Counted from the stretch's first letter, positions 45,082-58,050 are shown. The stretch: 64,000 nt of DNA from Stenopsyche tienmushanensis (GCA_008973525.1 WACJ01000550.1:1488001-1552000), one strand, 5' to 3'. Made by a program: numbers and translations. The notes: generated by a model from the letters alone, not told the origin.

Positions 45082-46674
45082 CTTACTGTTAATAAAACCA
45101 AATATTATTTATCAACTAGGAGTACTAGAACTTTGATATTATGTTGAATTTGAAGATTAATCATATCTAATAAATCGATGATTTTATGCAAAGAATTATA
45201 TAAATATCTATTAACCCTTTGGCATCTAGCCAAAACTATATTTTGAGTCCTTTTGAGTCAATTGAAGCTGTCTATTAAGGAAGGACTCTCCAAAATATTA
45301 AACAGTATTCAAAATGTTGTTGTCTAGTAATTTCAATATGCATATCAATACATATTAATATACTTAAACAGTAATTGAAAACTATGTGCAAAATGATGAA
45401 AAAAAAAATCTATTCATTGAATATATGTCAAACATTATATTTTAAGTTTAATAAAGAATTTCATGCAAAATTATGTTTAAAAGTCAATTTACGTATTTAA
45501 TAAACAGATATAAATTTAATGTCATCCAAATCCTCAAAATTGATATTTGTATTGCTTTGATATGTAGTAAATGTGTCAAACTTAGAGTATTGTATTGATT
45601 TTGTAAAGGACGCTGAGCTCATATCAACATCGAAGGGTTTAAATAGTTAAAATTAAACTAAGCCAAACTGACCAACTTCGAACATAGCAAGCCATTTAGC
45701 TGTAGGGTAGGAGACATAAATGGATTGAAATAGCAACAAAAGGAACATCGGGAGTGTAACAGTTGCGAATTGTGCAATACCACGCCTACCAGCCATATAT
45801 AGAGCTGTGTGGAAAAGTTTGGGAAGTTCCAATAGCAAATATCCGTCGAGATATTCCAAGTAGTAAAATATTCACGATCGATCGTAAGGAATCATTAATA
45901 TCCAGTTAAAGAATGAGCTCAGTAATCGCATTAAGCTAAAATCCACGGCTATCGCGGCCCATTGATATTCTGTGTCAATACCGATAGCGTTATTGGAAAT
46001 TGGAAAAACATTGCATTTTACCCCTCCATCGCCATATTGATTATGGAAATCCTCACGATTCAAATCCTCGACGCAGGGTTTCAACCATTTTTTTGAAATT
46101 GGATTCGGGAATTTTGAGCACTTTTGCCAACAGTGCGGCAGGGCCTGTGCCCCATTTATACATGGATGCCGCCTCTATTTATTTAACGGTGGAGCGAATG
46201 AACCATCAATGCTATCGAATGATGCTTTCATCAGATATTAATTAAATATTGGTGTATTTTTTATATATTTATGATATTTTTGGTCAGGTTCAACGCTGAA
46301 AATTCGTTTCGATAATGAATGATGCTATCGTTCGTGGAGTTTTTTCGGCGAAACTAAAAAAAACGCGTAATAATTAATAATCAATGTTACGTACACAAAT
46401 ATGTATTGAAATACACCATTTATCTGCTGATATAAGTATTCCTAAATCGAATTTATCAGCTGACTACTCCAAGCTTCCATATATGTATGTGAAATTTGCG
46501 CTTGGGTTTGCGTTAGGGTTTTTTACCCTTTTTTCAATTTTATATTCTATACAATAGCAATAAAGCTATATTCAATAACAAGTCTTTATAAATTTCACTT
46601 AATTAATTATAAAGTGCTTTTCTTAATAAATGATCATTAATTAAGTACGTCTACATACACGAAATCAAGGTATA
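45082..46674. other. AT-rich non-coding DNA
   Basis: Open frames at 45653-45859 and 45872-46084 (minus) and 46000-46245 (plus) lie in a slightly less AT-rich patch (45650-46210) but show no known motif. Nothing else stands out. Confidence 0.5.
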
Positions 46675-46735
46675 TATCAGATCAATCCTAAAGTTCGTGC
46701 GCATTTTTGAGATTTTTTTTAATAGTGTTAAATTT
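46675..46735 (+). repeat. single end of the TCAGGTCAGTCC mariner/MITE family
   Basis: TATCAGATCAATCCTAAAGT then TCGTGCGCATTTTTGAGATT and TTTTTTAATAGTGT follow the end of the MITE at 32827-33051 for about 55 bases, including the leading TA and the inner part of its long repeat. No inverted partner is visible, so this is half an element. Confidence 0.65.
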
Positions 46736-49700
46736 TTTTGAATTTTTGAAAATACATATCAATTATAAATACTCTTGATCAGGGGATAAAATAATTTGAA
46801 ATCTAAATAGAAATCTTTACAAAGCTTTTTTTAAGCTTGTTCATTGTGTCTAAATGGTAAAATTTCTGTGTTCTGAGAAAATGTATATTGAAAAGTAAAT
46901 TAATGAGAGATACATATGAATTAAAATTGAAATTAAATACTTGATATAAACATATATCTCTATAAGTATTTATTTTTATTTAATTACAGTATATATATAT
47001 ATATATTTTAATGAAAAACAGCTTATGTAAATATTTTTAATAAACTCTTAATAAACAGAGTCATCTATTGTCAGAATTTGTTTAATATTAAATATTTTAT
47101 TTGTTCCATGAAAGTTTTATATTTTATCAAATTTAATTTATATACATATATAAAGCTGATAAAAAATATAATCAAATATATACAGGGTGGTATGCAGTTA
47201 CACCATATAGACGCGAGCTTGCACGTTTACTCTATAAGTTTGGCCAATGGAATGTCAATACCCGGAATACCGCTGAAAGCTCACTGCGAGCTTTCAGCGC
47301 CGAAGTAATATTACAGACTGAAGGCTCGCCATATATTATTTGCCATCCTTCTTCCACTAACGGACTAATGGTGTATTTTTCTCATACGAACGCATTTATC
47401 TTGCATTATTGAGATGCATTATGTACATCTTCAAAGCGGCAGACTCCATCCGGTCTCGGATTTAATACGACATTTTAAAATTCATCCCAACGTCATATTG
47501 GCAATCCGTACGTTTCCATATTTTCAATTAAATTATTAAAAATATGAGCGCAGGAGATAAGAATATCTCAACTGTAACATCTGTTTCCTGATTACAGTGA
47601 ACCAACTAGCATTATCCCTTAAAGTCGCTTTCTGGAAATTCGAAATTGCAAAGGATTAAGTGGAATTCTAGTACAATTACTAGGAACACGTGCATGCCAA
47701 TTTAGAACGTGTTGCAGATTGTGAGCCATGAAAAACTCCAATGCGCAAAAATACCGTTTCTGATGTATGGTGATAGATGAGGACGATATTTTATGTGGAA
47801 TCATTTTTTTAGAATTTCCAATTAATTTTGAAATAATTTTAAATAAAAAATATATATTCATGTATAATAAAAATATATAATTCATGTATAATTATATATA
47901 TTTTTTGATATTAAGGCTTTTTATTTTGTGTATTCAAGTTTAATTGGTTTTATATTGTATTTATTAATTCGCCCATATTCGATAGGATTTCTACACCTTT
48001 AATAAAACTGGCTTATCTTTTAGGAAAAATCTTATAGCAATGAAAAGCAATTTCCTTGACTACTATAATTCATTGGCCACGCCGGCTGCTGTCATCTTGC
48101 TGGAGCAGATGAATGAGCATAGGATCAACTTCCTTTCTCTCCCGGTCTGTTAGAGCACTGATAAATGGTGGTGCACTTTTCTCGATCCGGTCGAATTGAT
48201 GCAATTTGAAAATCAGCTGATTTATTTCTCCACTAGCCCGTTGACATGAATTTATTCAAAAAGGTCGGAATTGAAAAAAATGACGATCTAAATTAAATAA
48301 AAATTTAAAATTCATCGACATATAATAGTCGCGTGACTGTATGGTCACGCTTGACTTTATTGAGTATGTATCTAAAGCATAATTTAATTATCAGTGTCGG
48401 ATGAATATCACCACGTGGTTGCGCAAATGAAAGTGATTAAATAATATTTATTTAAAAGAGCAGTTGAAAAATATACTCGTAATCTTAATAGAATAAAATA
48501 ACATCAAAAATTTGAAATGCAGTTTTATAAAATAATAATGTCAACTGGAAACATAAAATTATCTATATATAACGATTATGTATAAACAAAATATAATGTT
48601 ACCAAATGGTTACGTTCATATCAAAATTGTTATTTCGGTCGTTTATCCCATCAATTAAAAATTTGCATAATTTATTTTCATCACTTAATCTTACTTGCAG
48701 CTAATTTTGAATCCAGGCATTTTTTATTTTATTATGCCTTAGATCATTTATTATGTTTAAGATTAATGCATATTTTATTCATAATATATTCTATCAACAA
48801 CAACATCAACAGATTTTACCTATATCAAGATTAATCAAAAGAATTAATCTACATCATAAATTGAATTGCCAAAATTATAGAATCTGAAATGAACAATTAC
48901 ATTAAAATTCTTAATCTAAATCAATTTTCTGATATTCAAATTTATATATGATCACGAGTGTGTATGATATTTCATAGCTGTAATAAATTAGCATCCATAA
49001 TAACATATTTGAGTGTGTGTACTTATTAAAAGCAAGCTGTGGTGTTTGGTAATTTTCTACTTATTAAAATTGATTTGGAGTACATTTTCAAAACATGAAA
49101 ATTCATTAAACACTTCTGCCAATTTATATTTCAGCCAAAAGCATGCTCTGGCTTAAATGGAAGTTAATTGAGTTTAAAATTTTCCAAAGATATTTTAATA
49201 AAATTCTTTGAGTAATAATAGTTTTCATTGAGGCCTTTGTAATTTTCATTTCAACATTTCGGTGTGAAAGCCTTATTCTTTAAAGCGCCATGCTGTTGCC
49301 AATGTTTCATCTGAAAATTTATTACAAACGTTGTAGTAATGCAGAGCTCATTAATCAACATCATGAGCCTATAATAAATCAACTTCTACCTTCTAACTGA
49401 TGTTGGTATAATTATCTCCTGTTTTCAACTAAACGTAATTATACGGCGCGTCATTTTGTCATGATATAAAAAATTAAACGAAATTTCTCCAAAAATACCG
49501 TTGATCCTGAACTTATATTAAATTCCATCTGCTATATTCGGATCGAAATTTTTTTATGCGTCTTTTCGCGTGTTTGGAGGTTGTATTTTATCGATTTGTA
49601 TTCAATACGTCTTCTCTTTGCGAAAAGTATTGCATAAAAAAGGAAAGCCTTCACTATCTCATTGGTAATCTCACTCTTGGCTCTTCTCCCGGCACTGTCT

Positions 49701-50087
49701 TCAAATTGTTGTCGAATATTGAAACCTAGGCTTTTTTTTAATCAAGAACTTTTGTCTACTCTGAGAATTTTTTGTAATAGTATCTCTTGTCTTCCTTTTT
49801 GCTTTGACTTTTCCGACACGGATAAACTTGCTAAGTAAAGCAAGACATTTTTATTATCCTTTTTCTTAGATAAAATGGAAAAAATCCTTACAACTTTGTA
49901 AACTTTCCAACTAATTTCGATGGCAAAATCAACAATCCCATGTTAAAATTTAATACAAACAAAAATCTTGAAAATATAAACGGATAATATCCTTACAAAA
50001 TTAGTTTCAGATCATATTTTTTAAAGCCTCTTTTGATAAAAACGTTATAAGAGTATATACTGTACTAAAAAGTCTCTGGCAGACTTC
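46736..50087. other. AT-rich non-coding DNA with two GC-richer patches
   Basis: A TA microsatellite lies at 46990-47006. Patch 47190-47480 contains a perfect hairpin (see separate entry). Patch 48050-48240 (GGCCACGCCGGCTGCTGTCA near 48074, an AATCAGCTGATTT E-box palindrome near 48211) looks like a conserved non-coding candidate. Open frames at 47078-47308 and 47619-47885 are not recognised. Confidence 0.45.
47271..47299. repeat. perfect hairpin, 12 bp arms
   Basis: CGCTGAAAGCTC and GAGCTTTCAGCG are exact inverse complements around ACTGC. The unit sits in a patch of less AT-rich, non-repeated DNA. Function unknown; it is too short to call a microRNA precursor. Confidence 0.6.
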
Positions 50088-51150
50088 TTTAGCTCACGTT
50101 GCCTTCTTCGTTTCGACCTTTTCTTCGTTGCGTCGTTCGTTGCAGAGATCGTACTGGGGAGTCATTGAGATGCAATACAATTCCACCTGTATAGCCTCGC
50201 TGATAATCTCAGTATCGATCAACGACGATCATCAGGATGCTGTGGTTAAGTTAGGCGATGCTTTAGAAAAGGAGCTGTAATATATAGACAAATCAATAGG
50301 AGTGCATTTTCTCAACGCATTTATTTAATTATGTATATAGGGCGATGGTTACATCAACATCGCCGAATCATCCTAAGCTCTATTTAGCTAACATGAGGGT
50401 ACGCAAGTCACCCTGTGCTGCTTATCCGTAAAGAGGTGTGTGGAACTGCTGATTATAAAAGTTGGTGGAGTCTGTGTCAAAGGCATCATCACTCTCCTCA
50501 ACAACCTAGTGCACACAAGGGATAACGGTTTTAAGCTGTTCATCAGCGACTCGTCTCTTTGACTAAATACTACAAATGACTGAACCGATACGAGTACCAT
50601 GGGGAAGGGGTACCCCTGCCGTCAATCATCTGCTGCAGCCCCAAACTGAGGTTGAACTCGTAGTGGCAGTGAACCCTAGTTAGTAGTTCCTTTGAATTTA
50701 GCATAACCTTCGTCCTCTCTCCTCCAATGCACCTTCGGGTGCACGTAGTCTGAAGCTGGTCTTCTTGCAGAAATCTTGCATCTTCTGGAGGGTGTGGAGC
50801 AAAAGTCACCTGGACGCTCTGCGCGTAGCGTTTCCTGTAGGGCTAATGATCAATGGAAGACACTCTCTGTATTGCTAGTCTGAGGAAACCTGGAACAGAC
50901 CGCACAACAGCGCCGGCAATGGGGTCGTACTTTGAAGACTCTTCACGCTTGTTGGTTGCTGTCTATTGTCTGTCAATAATGCTTAAGTCTTATTCTTCAG
51001 CGAATATTCTGCAGCATAGAGTCCTAACAAAAGCTATAGTAGCCAAATTTAATTCACGACCAAATGTTGGTCCAAGTTACACTCTCTCGACTTAAGATTG
51101 AATCGTCTTGGTCGACTCAATCTAAGAACGCAATGCTTCTTTGATGCTAA
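50088..51150. other. GC-richer segment with several short inverted repeats, unidentified
   Basis: About 1 kb stands out from the AT-rich flanks. It holds a 12 bp palindrome AGGGGTACCCCT (50606-50617), a stem with UUCG loop TGCACCTTCGGGTGCA (50728-50743), and a 10-11 bp imperfect inverted repeat CTTAAGATTGA/TCAATCTAAG (about 51092-51126). Open frames on the minus strand (50388-50600, 79 codons at 50570-50809) and plus strand (50853-51095) match nothing I know. On the minus strand, ACCAACATTTGGTCGTGAAT near 51050-51070 reminds me of leaders downstream of the primer site in some insect LTR retrotransposons, but LTR ends and gag or pol motifs are missing. It could be a TE fragment, an untranslated region or a structured RNA. 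Confidence 0.4.
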
Positions 51151-54100
51151 ATATCTCTTAACTGTGCCTCTTCGTACAACACATACAACAAGTTACAATG
51201 TAAAAAATTGCATTGTCAGTTCATAATAATATAGATCCTATACATTATCACCTTTTTTTTATTGTTATTTGTATGTTATTCATATTTTTAATATGATAAT
51301 TGATCTATGGAGAGAAAATTTAACTATAAATTGTATATAGTTCCATAATAATTTATCGCAAAAATGTTAAAAATAATTCCTTGTCCATTATTTAACTTTT
51401 TTAACTAATTTTTCAAAAAAAAAAAAAAAAGAAACTGTTAAAATTTAAATTAAAAGCAAAACATTTTTTTTTATTTTTAAGTGATTTTTATATATTCCAT
51501 TTCTAGAGTATTTTGAAGTTATTTAAAATCTATATTTATAATCATTCGTTTTATAAGAAGAGCATTTAAGAAAAAAAATCTTTTGAAGGATGAAAAATAG
51601 CATGAAAAGGATTTATTTTTAAATTAATTATACTTTATTGATCACACTTATAAGCATTTTCATAAATAGGTAGCAAAAATATTTGAAAAACGAAAACATA
51701 TTTATGATGTAAATTACGTGAAATTTTCTTTTGGATTTACTTATCTACAATTTCCGTGTTTACCTTTAGAGAAATCAGATTGCCAAATGCTTCATATATC
51801 TGGCATTTAGACTTTCTCCTATAAAAAGTATTTGATATTTTGCCTTCTGAAATCACGAAAAGAGTTCATATTTTTATATTTAGCATATGCGATAAGAAAA
51901 ATGTTGAAGTTCGATATTCAGGGATTTTTATCTTTGAGCCAGTACCGCAAAAATGGCATAATGTGTTTGAGAATGTTTCAACGGTGGAAGATATTTGTAT
52001 AATTTTTTTTGGCAGGCGGATATTTCCTGGCGAAAAAAATATTTTTATCGGATAGACCGGACTGTTTGAATCTCATCAATATTCTGTTCGGCACTGTCCC
52101 ATTCAAAAATGTATAATTCAAATACAAGTACGAAATCTAAGCGCCGATCAGCTTATCTCATATATAACTCGTATACATTATGCATTTAAGGAGGGTGAGT
52201 TTTTGCGTACCCATTTTCGAATAGGGGCTTAATTGACGATTACAAAAAATTACAGGGAGCAAAAGCTCACGTGTGAATATGTGATATTTTTTAATGAAAC
52301 ACCTTTACCCTTGGTCAACAACAATGGCCCATTAAAGATACAGAAATTGGTCTCTGGGGCGAAATCATTTTTGTTAATTGTCGTTATTATCATTTTGGGG
52401 TAAAATGTGTTTCCAAAGTAAACAGCGGATGCTGTTTTAATTTTTGTTTGAGATGGTTAAAGCTGATTTAATTGGATGGTCAGGGGCCATATAATTGTTG
52501 AAATATTACCATCATTACCATCTGACTACGCGAAAAACGCTACGTGATCCACTTCCCGAGCGAAATATTTAAATCAGCCATATTCTAATAAATGCAAAAA
52601 ATAATAATAAATATAGGGGATGAATCTTTGTAAATGACGTCACGTAAATTAATAAAAAAAACTGGGAGGTTGGACGTCTCTTCTGAAGATATGTTCGACG
52701 GTGTGGCCCGTTAATTTACAATTCAAATGAACGGTTAGAGTCACTTTTGCCCACAAGAAACATTGTAACATCTGCGACTGTAGAAATGCATCTGATTTCT
52801 CGAGAAAATAAATTCCACCTTTTTCCTAGCCACTTAAGCCAATATGATTTTATTAAATTGTTTACCTCACTCAAAAATTTTCTCAATTTTAATTCAAAGG
52901 CTCTTTTGAATCCTTTTTATATGTTAAAACTAGGAACTACCAAAATTTTAAAGTTTAATATTATATATCGAGACACGGTTCAGGAAATACATATTTTTTA
53001 TGAAAAATATGCAAATTGAGAGTACCTATTTGCGTTATAGTATGTTGAGAGGTTTTTTAAAATAAATATCATGAGTGAGTACCAAAACCTCGAGTACATA
53101 GAACGGGAGACCTTATAAATTGGGTGACGATGTGTTGATAACATTAATGGAGTCAGATCTTTATCAAAAATTGGGAAATTGTCAATTGACAATTTGACAA
53201 TTGAAAAATTGACAACTCGAAAAATGTTCTAGGGTGAACATCTTGGAGTACTTTCATTGTGTAGTTAATAAACAGTGTATTCGAGTTACGTACGAATTGT
53301 CGATGATCACATTAGAACAAAAAATATTAATATGGGCATTGATCGTGTCTGAGTGTGAAAATTATCAGTTTATGTGGCAAATTTGGTCTTGCAATGAAAA
53401 AATACATACCGAATAATAAAATTACACGATAAGATATGATATCACAGGAGTAAATTATTTTCAAATTGTCAAAATTTGATCGAAGAGTAGCAAAAAGGAT
53501 GAAATTATAGAATATTTTGAACAGTTTTCTTGATTTATTTTTATCAATACATTTTCTCTTTTTGACGCACCACTCAATAAGATTTTAGGACTTTTTTCTT
53601 CTTCGTTTGGGATAATTTATCGCAATTTCGTCGAAAAAAATCCTACAAACCTGATGCTATTTTTCTTGTAAATATTTCAATATTTAGACTCTGTAAGTTC
53701 AACATTGTCAAAATAGAGAGCGCTAAAATGAAACCACCATTTAAACTAGTATTCAATAATTTAGGACTAAGCCTTTATTTTTCTTTATTTTTTTTTGTGT
53801 TCCATGATGTTGTTTTTTATTCGCAGTGATAAAAAAAACACTAAAAATCGCATAAACTAAGGATGAAATTTGAAAATTAATTGATTTTTTTAAAAATATT
53901 TAGTTTACTTAGTAATTTTAGAATATCGTACATGTATGAAATAAATTTATTTTTTATTGAATTATTCAAGCTTATGGATTTAAAATGAAAAGAGAATTGT
54001 ATAATATTATCATTAGATTGAGTGGCCCACTTGTTTCAAAGCTGAAAATGTACAGACAAAACGAAGAAGTTGTCAATTGGCTGCTTGCAAATTTACCATT

Positions 54101-55397
54101 CGTTCAACAGAAGCAGTCTTCAATTTCAATCAAGAAACCGACTAATGAATAGACTAAAGCCAGATACGACTGGGATAATTCTTAGCATTCAACAGTTCGA
54201 TAAATACAGTATTTTGCTTCTGAAATATACTTATGAGAATGGTTGAACGTTTTTTTCAATCGTAATATTGAGTATAAAATCATATTTTATATGGTTTATT
54301 ATTGGCAAAATCAAATATATTTCAGATTGCGAGTGATTTTCATTTCATATTATTTCGTACAAGAGTTTTACCACTCAGCAAGAAAAAATAATTGACACGT
54401 GAAACGAATATCAGGCACATTCAACCACTACCGGTAATATCTTCAAAATTACATTTTTCCAATAAGAAAAATCAGTTTCTAATTGACCGATATTTCAGGA
54501 TTGTAATCACACTACCTGTCTGCAAAACTTCATGCAAAAAATGTTAATAGAAATGGCTGCTCGTCTTACAAGTTTCCTTCTTCCGAGACTTTCAACTGGC
54601 TTCAGCCTTGCATTTCTTTTCTGGTGAAACTTAGTCCATTTTGGGCACGGAAAAGTTTTTCGAGCTTTCATCTCCCCCTTTTTTGCGAGCGAAAACTAAT
54701 TTTAATGCTCCCCGTTTTCCAAGAAGTCTATTTTTTCCTCAGCTCTCCTCAAAATTACTGTAACACTGTTAACGTATATAAAATGTCCAACTTTTATGAC
54801 ACTGTATCGTGAAAATTTCTCTCACAAGGCCGAATTATATTTATGTTGCCCTTTTGAAGCTCAATGCTAAATAATCCAGTGGAAACTTTTTGTGGTAGTG
54901 AAATTTGAATCTAAAAATACTGCACAAAAAATCTCGTAAATCATTTGACTACAATATATTATTCTTACTTTACTACCCGAGTCGAGTATTTTCATACACT
55001 CGCTTTATAAATGTGTTAATTTTAAAACTTCTAATTATAAACCATACATGTTGTTTTAAGCAATATTATTTTTTAATATCTATTTGACTATATATTCGTT
55101 TTATGAGAGGTTGGATATTAGCTTTGAAATATGATAGATGGCTATTAAAAAAACGAGACTATATTTATCGAACCATCTGGTAGGAATAATAGAGAATTAT
55201 ACAACAAAACGATTTTTTTTTTTCAAAAATCTAAACCAGAATAAAGGGCGTGGTCGTAATTCAGAGATAGCAAATGCAATATGATTTACACAGTCCCAAA
55301 ATATATTTTTTCCCAAATTTCGGTTAGTGCTTTATTTCCTATGTTATTTAAAATATATCGATACTTTCTCTTTGTGAAATTAAAAAAAAGAAAAAAC
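51151..55397. other. AT-rich non-coding DNA
   Basis: A run of 16 A is at 51415-51430. A less AT-rich patch lies at 52080-52570 and includes Sox-like AACAATGG (52321-52328). A cluster of ATTGTC/GACAAT units at 53178-53216 starts with the perfect palindrome ATTGTCAATTGACAAT (53178-53193). Open frames at 51840-52055, 52747-53019 and 54624-54812 show no known motif. Confidence 0.5.
53178..53216. repeat. palindromic cluster of TTGTC/GACAA units
   Basis: ATTGTCAATTGACAAT is a 16 bp perfect palindrome; TTGACAATTGAAAAATTGAC follows directly with two more copies of the half-site. It could be a local duplication or a dimer-type binding site; the AT-rich background weakens either reading. Confidence 0.45.
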
Positions 55398-55434
55398 CGC
55401 ATAACATAAATCGCACAAAAAGGGGTTTGAGTGT
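55398..55434 (-). repeat. orphan pogo-like terminal repeat, copy 2
   Basis: CCGCATAACATAAATCGCAC, then AAAAAGGGGTTTGAGTGTA. It matches 31062-31119 in the outer 25 bases and the CCGCATAAC core, with the middle of the first copy missing. The element body would lie to the left and is not recognisable. Confidence 0.45.
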
Positions 55435-57422
55435 ATATAATCTCAAGATATAAAATCGAGGTTTAGTTACATGTGATCATACGAGCACGCAAATTTACTT
55501 TAGATTAAGCATATATTTCAGTTTAAAAACTAATTGTTTAAAACTTAGAATACTAAAATAAGATATATCGTCAATTGTGAAACCAATAATGACTGCAAAC
55601 AACGATCGCTATTGGCTTATTGATGACTTCAAAATGCTCGAATACGAGTAATTTCTGTGCATCAGAATATCATTATATAATCTTGTAGTTTATCTTGCTT
55701 ATACGTTAGCGCATTAAAACGCTATCAAAAATACACCATAGTAGCCAAAGGGTTAAGCTGACTTTGAATGTGCTTGAAAAAGAGGCTCATTGGTGTTAAT
55801 TTTGCAGCTATTCGTACCATTATTATGAAGAATATTTTACTGATCATAATCTACACTTCTGCAATCCGTTTGAATATAAACCACATAAGCTAATCTAATT
55901 AAAAGCGTTCCAGAAGACAACCTGGAGGGGCTGATTGCCCTCGAGATCCCTCAGCTCATTGCAAATTTACTAATGCGGCCATTATCTGGGAATCATCAAT
56001 GAATTCAAGATTTACATAATTTAGAAGATCTTCTTATTATTTTGCCATCACGTTAACTAAAATATGCTTTTATATTTAAAAGATGTATACATTATGGCAT
56101 AATTTTGGTACGTTATATTTACAATCTACCGTTCGCCGTAATGTGCTCTTCATTCCTTCAACAAGCTAAAACGGAAACACATTAGAGTAAATGTTTTAAT
56201 AAAAAGTAGGCAATTCGAAATCATTTACTGTTTTGGCGAGCTTTTCGAGCGCGGCATTAAAATGTGGAATAATAAAAGAAGCGTTTCCTCCCGATATTTA
56301 TTTATTTAGTACATGCCAGGTAAATTTTGGTCGGTACGTATCCCGTTTGAAATTCGGGAGCGTAATTTAGTTAAATATGATTATTTAGCAGAAACTGCGG
56401 TATTCGAAATGTATCGTCACGCTTGTAGAGAGGAGATAGCGGCTTGTGGAGATATGATATTCTTGTAGAATTGGAACATGACAGCATCAGATAATGTAGA
56501 GTCTGTGGTATGCGGGCAATACCATTTCAATGAAGCGCTCTGCGGTTATTTATTCTCTACGTTTAATGAATCGAATACCGTGTCAAACGAGTAATGGAAT
56601 CTTATTGATCGCAACTTTGCTTGGGACTCGCATAAAAATGACGCTGAGGAAAATCATCATCATTATCAGACTAATGTACGCCCTTGCTGGAAAAATGGCC
56701 CTTCAGTTTCTTTGAATACACTTCCATTTTGATTTGATTTTGTTCACTAAAGTCAGCTATGTAGTTACGACGGAATTTCGTTCATCTGCTTTGGGCGTAA
56801 ATCGAAATTATCGTAAGTCGAATTTTAGATAAATAGTTTAAAGTAATAGATATAAAAGACATGCAGTAGGTATCATTTTAAAAAACAACATAATATACAA
56901 GCTGTTTTGCACATGGACCGACAATTTTTTTTGAGGAGTTAAGGGGGTCTTTTGATACGTTTCACTCATAAGCCCTATGTCCTAAGTGTCAAAATTGTCA
57001 AAATATAATTTTTACTTAAAATTTTGAAAAAAATACCAAAAGATTCACTTTTAAATCGTCATAACTTTTTTACCTAGAGTTGTAATAGCCCAAAATAACT
57101 GTTTTTGTATTTTGCAATATATTTTTAATCTAAATAAATTCAATATTATAAACTATTTTATGCAATTGGTTTAAAGAAAATTAGTTTTGAGCTTCCAAAG
57201 TCGAATGAGAAATGTCAATTTCTATACAATCTAAATAAAAAACTAACAAATATTTTGAACTTAATTTAGTTTTAATAATATTTCCAATTTATATTTTTTT
57301 CAACGATATGCTACATATTATACAAATTATTCGATAAATCGTTAATTTTAAGAGTTACCAGTTTGCTAGGGTCACGTTTAAGAAAATACTTTTTATGTTA
57401 AAGATGTTTTTGTTAAATATAT
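55435..57422. other. non-coding DNA, GC-richer patch at 55900-56560
   Basis: The patch (GACAACCTGGAGGGGCTGATT near 55917; CGAGCGCGGCATT near 56247) is single-copy, has no long open frame, and could be conserved non-coding DNA. At 56757-56832, TACGACGGAATTTCGTTCAT and ATCGTAAGTCGAATTTTA look like tandem inner parts of a pogo-like end, without a partner. Nothing is seen in the rest. Confidence 0.45.
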
Positions 57423-57710
57423 TTAAAAAATGTATTCAAATCTGCCACCTCTGCTTCGAATGCATACACTACACCTTTTTCTTATTTCAACTGTAGTTGT
57501 CTGAAGTAACATTTCTTTTTTTCATTTTTGCAAAGGGGTTTATTCCTTCAATTAGGATTTCTTTTATGAGAACCTCTGCCGTGTAACTTAATTTGTTTTG
57601 CACGTCCCTAGACAAAGAAATCCAGTGGTGTCAGGTCTGGAGACCGTGCGAGCCACGAAATAGGGCATGCTCCCAGACAATTTTGTAAGTCAAAATTGTC
57701 ATGCCCATTG
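57423..57710 (-). pseudogene. DDE transposase C-terminus (Tc1/mariner superfamily, IS630-like)
   Basis: The reading starts at the LTR-like junction and goes: ISWLARSPDLTPLDFF, a stop where the usual LWG would be, then after a shift GDVQNKLSYTAEVLIKEILI and INPFAKMKKRNV, and after another shift RCSVCIRSRGGRFEYIF with a stop at 57423-57425. In the family the block WPARSPDLTPLDFFLWG carries the third catalytic acid and the tail reads R...CI...GGHFEHLL; the ending is therefore natural. In full proteins this enzyme cuts and pastes its own transposon. The upstream two thirds are missing: the GC-rich LTR-like piece begins at 57709 and no transposase sequence is recognisable beyond it at 58.05 kb. 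Confidence 0.85.
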
Positions 57711-58050
57711 TAACGTTTGAGGCGGGGGCGCTCTCGGGGCAGAGTCTCCGGGCGGCTCCCCCGCCTCCACGTGCTTGTCGGGATGGCCGCGCTACCGCAC
57801 GGGTCCGTTCTGCTATCGGGTTGTGATATGCTGGCCGAATGGATGGGAATACAAAGGGCGTCGAAAAGAAAGACTCTCTTCACAAGATAACTATTTATTC
57901 CGCACTACAGGTAGAGAGAGAGAGGTCTGGCTGCAAGAGGGACGACCTCCCGCAGCCAATGCCAACGGATGACTCTCCCGACTCCCGCTTCCTGCGCGTC
58001 ATTACCCAACCGGTAACGATGCACGCGCAAGAAGCGATCCAGAAAAAATC
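57709..58050 (-). mobile_element. LTR-like GC-rich repeat, copy 1
   Basis: The left edge TGTAACGTTTGAGGC resembles the solo LTR start at 44430 (TGTTGCGTTTAGGCC) and forms the junction with the broken transposase. From about 57815 to 58045 the sequence is shared with the right edge of the window (63735-63965), for example AGAAAGACTCTCTTC, GAGAGAGAGA, TCTGGCTGCA, CGACCTCCCGCAGCC, and CTGCGCGTCA. AATAAA is on the minus strand near 57895, which suggests minus orientation with the GC-rich part as U5. The right part ends at about 58050 without the bases that follow in the other copy, so it is truncated. No target duplication is visible. Confidence 0.6.
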
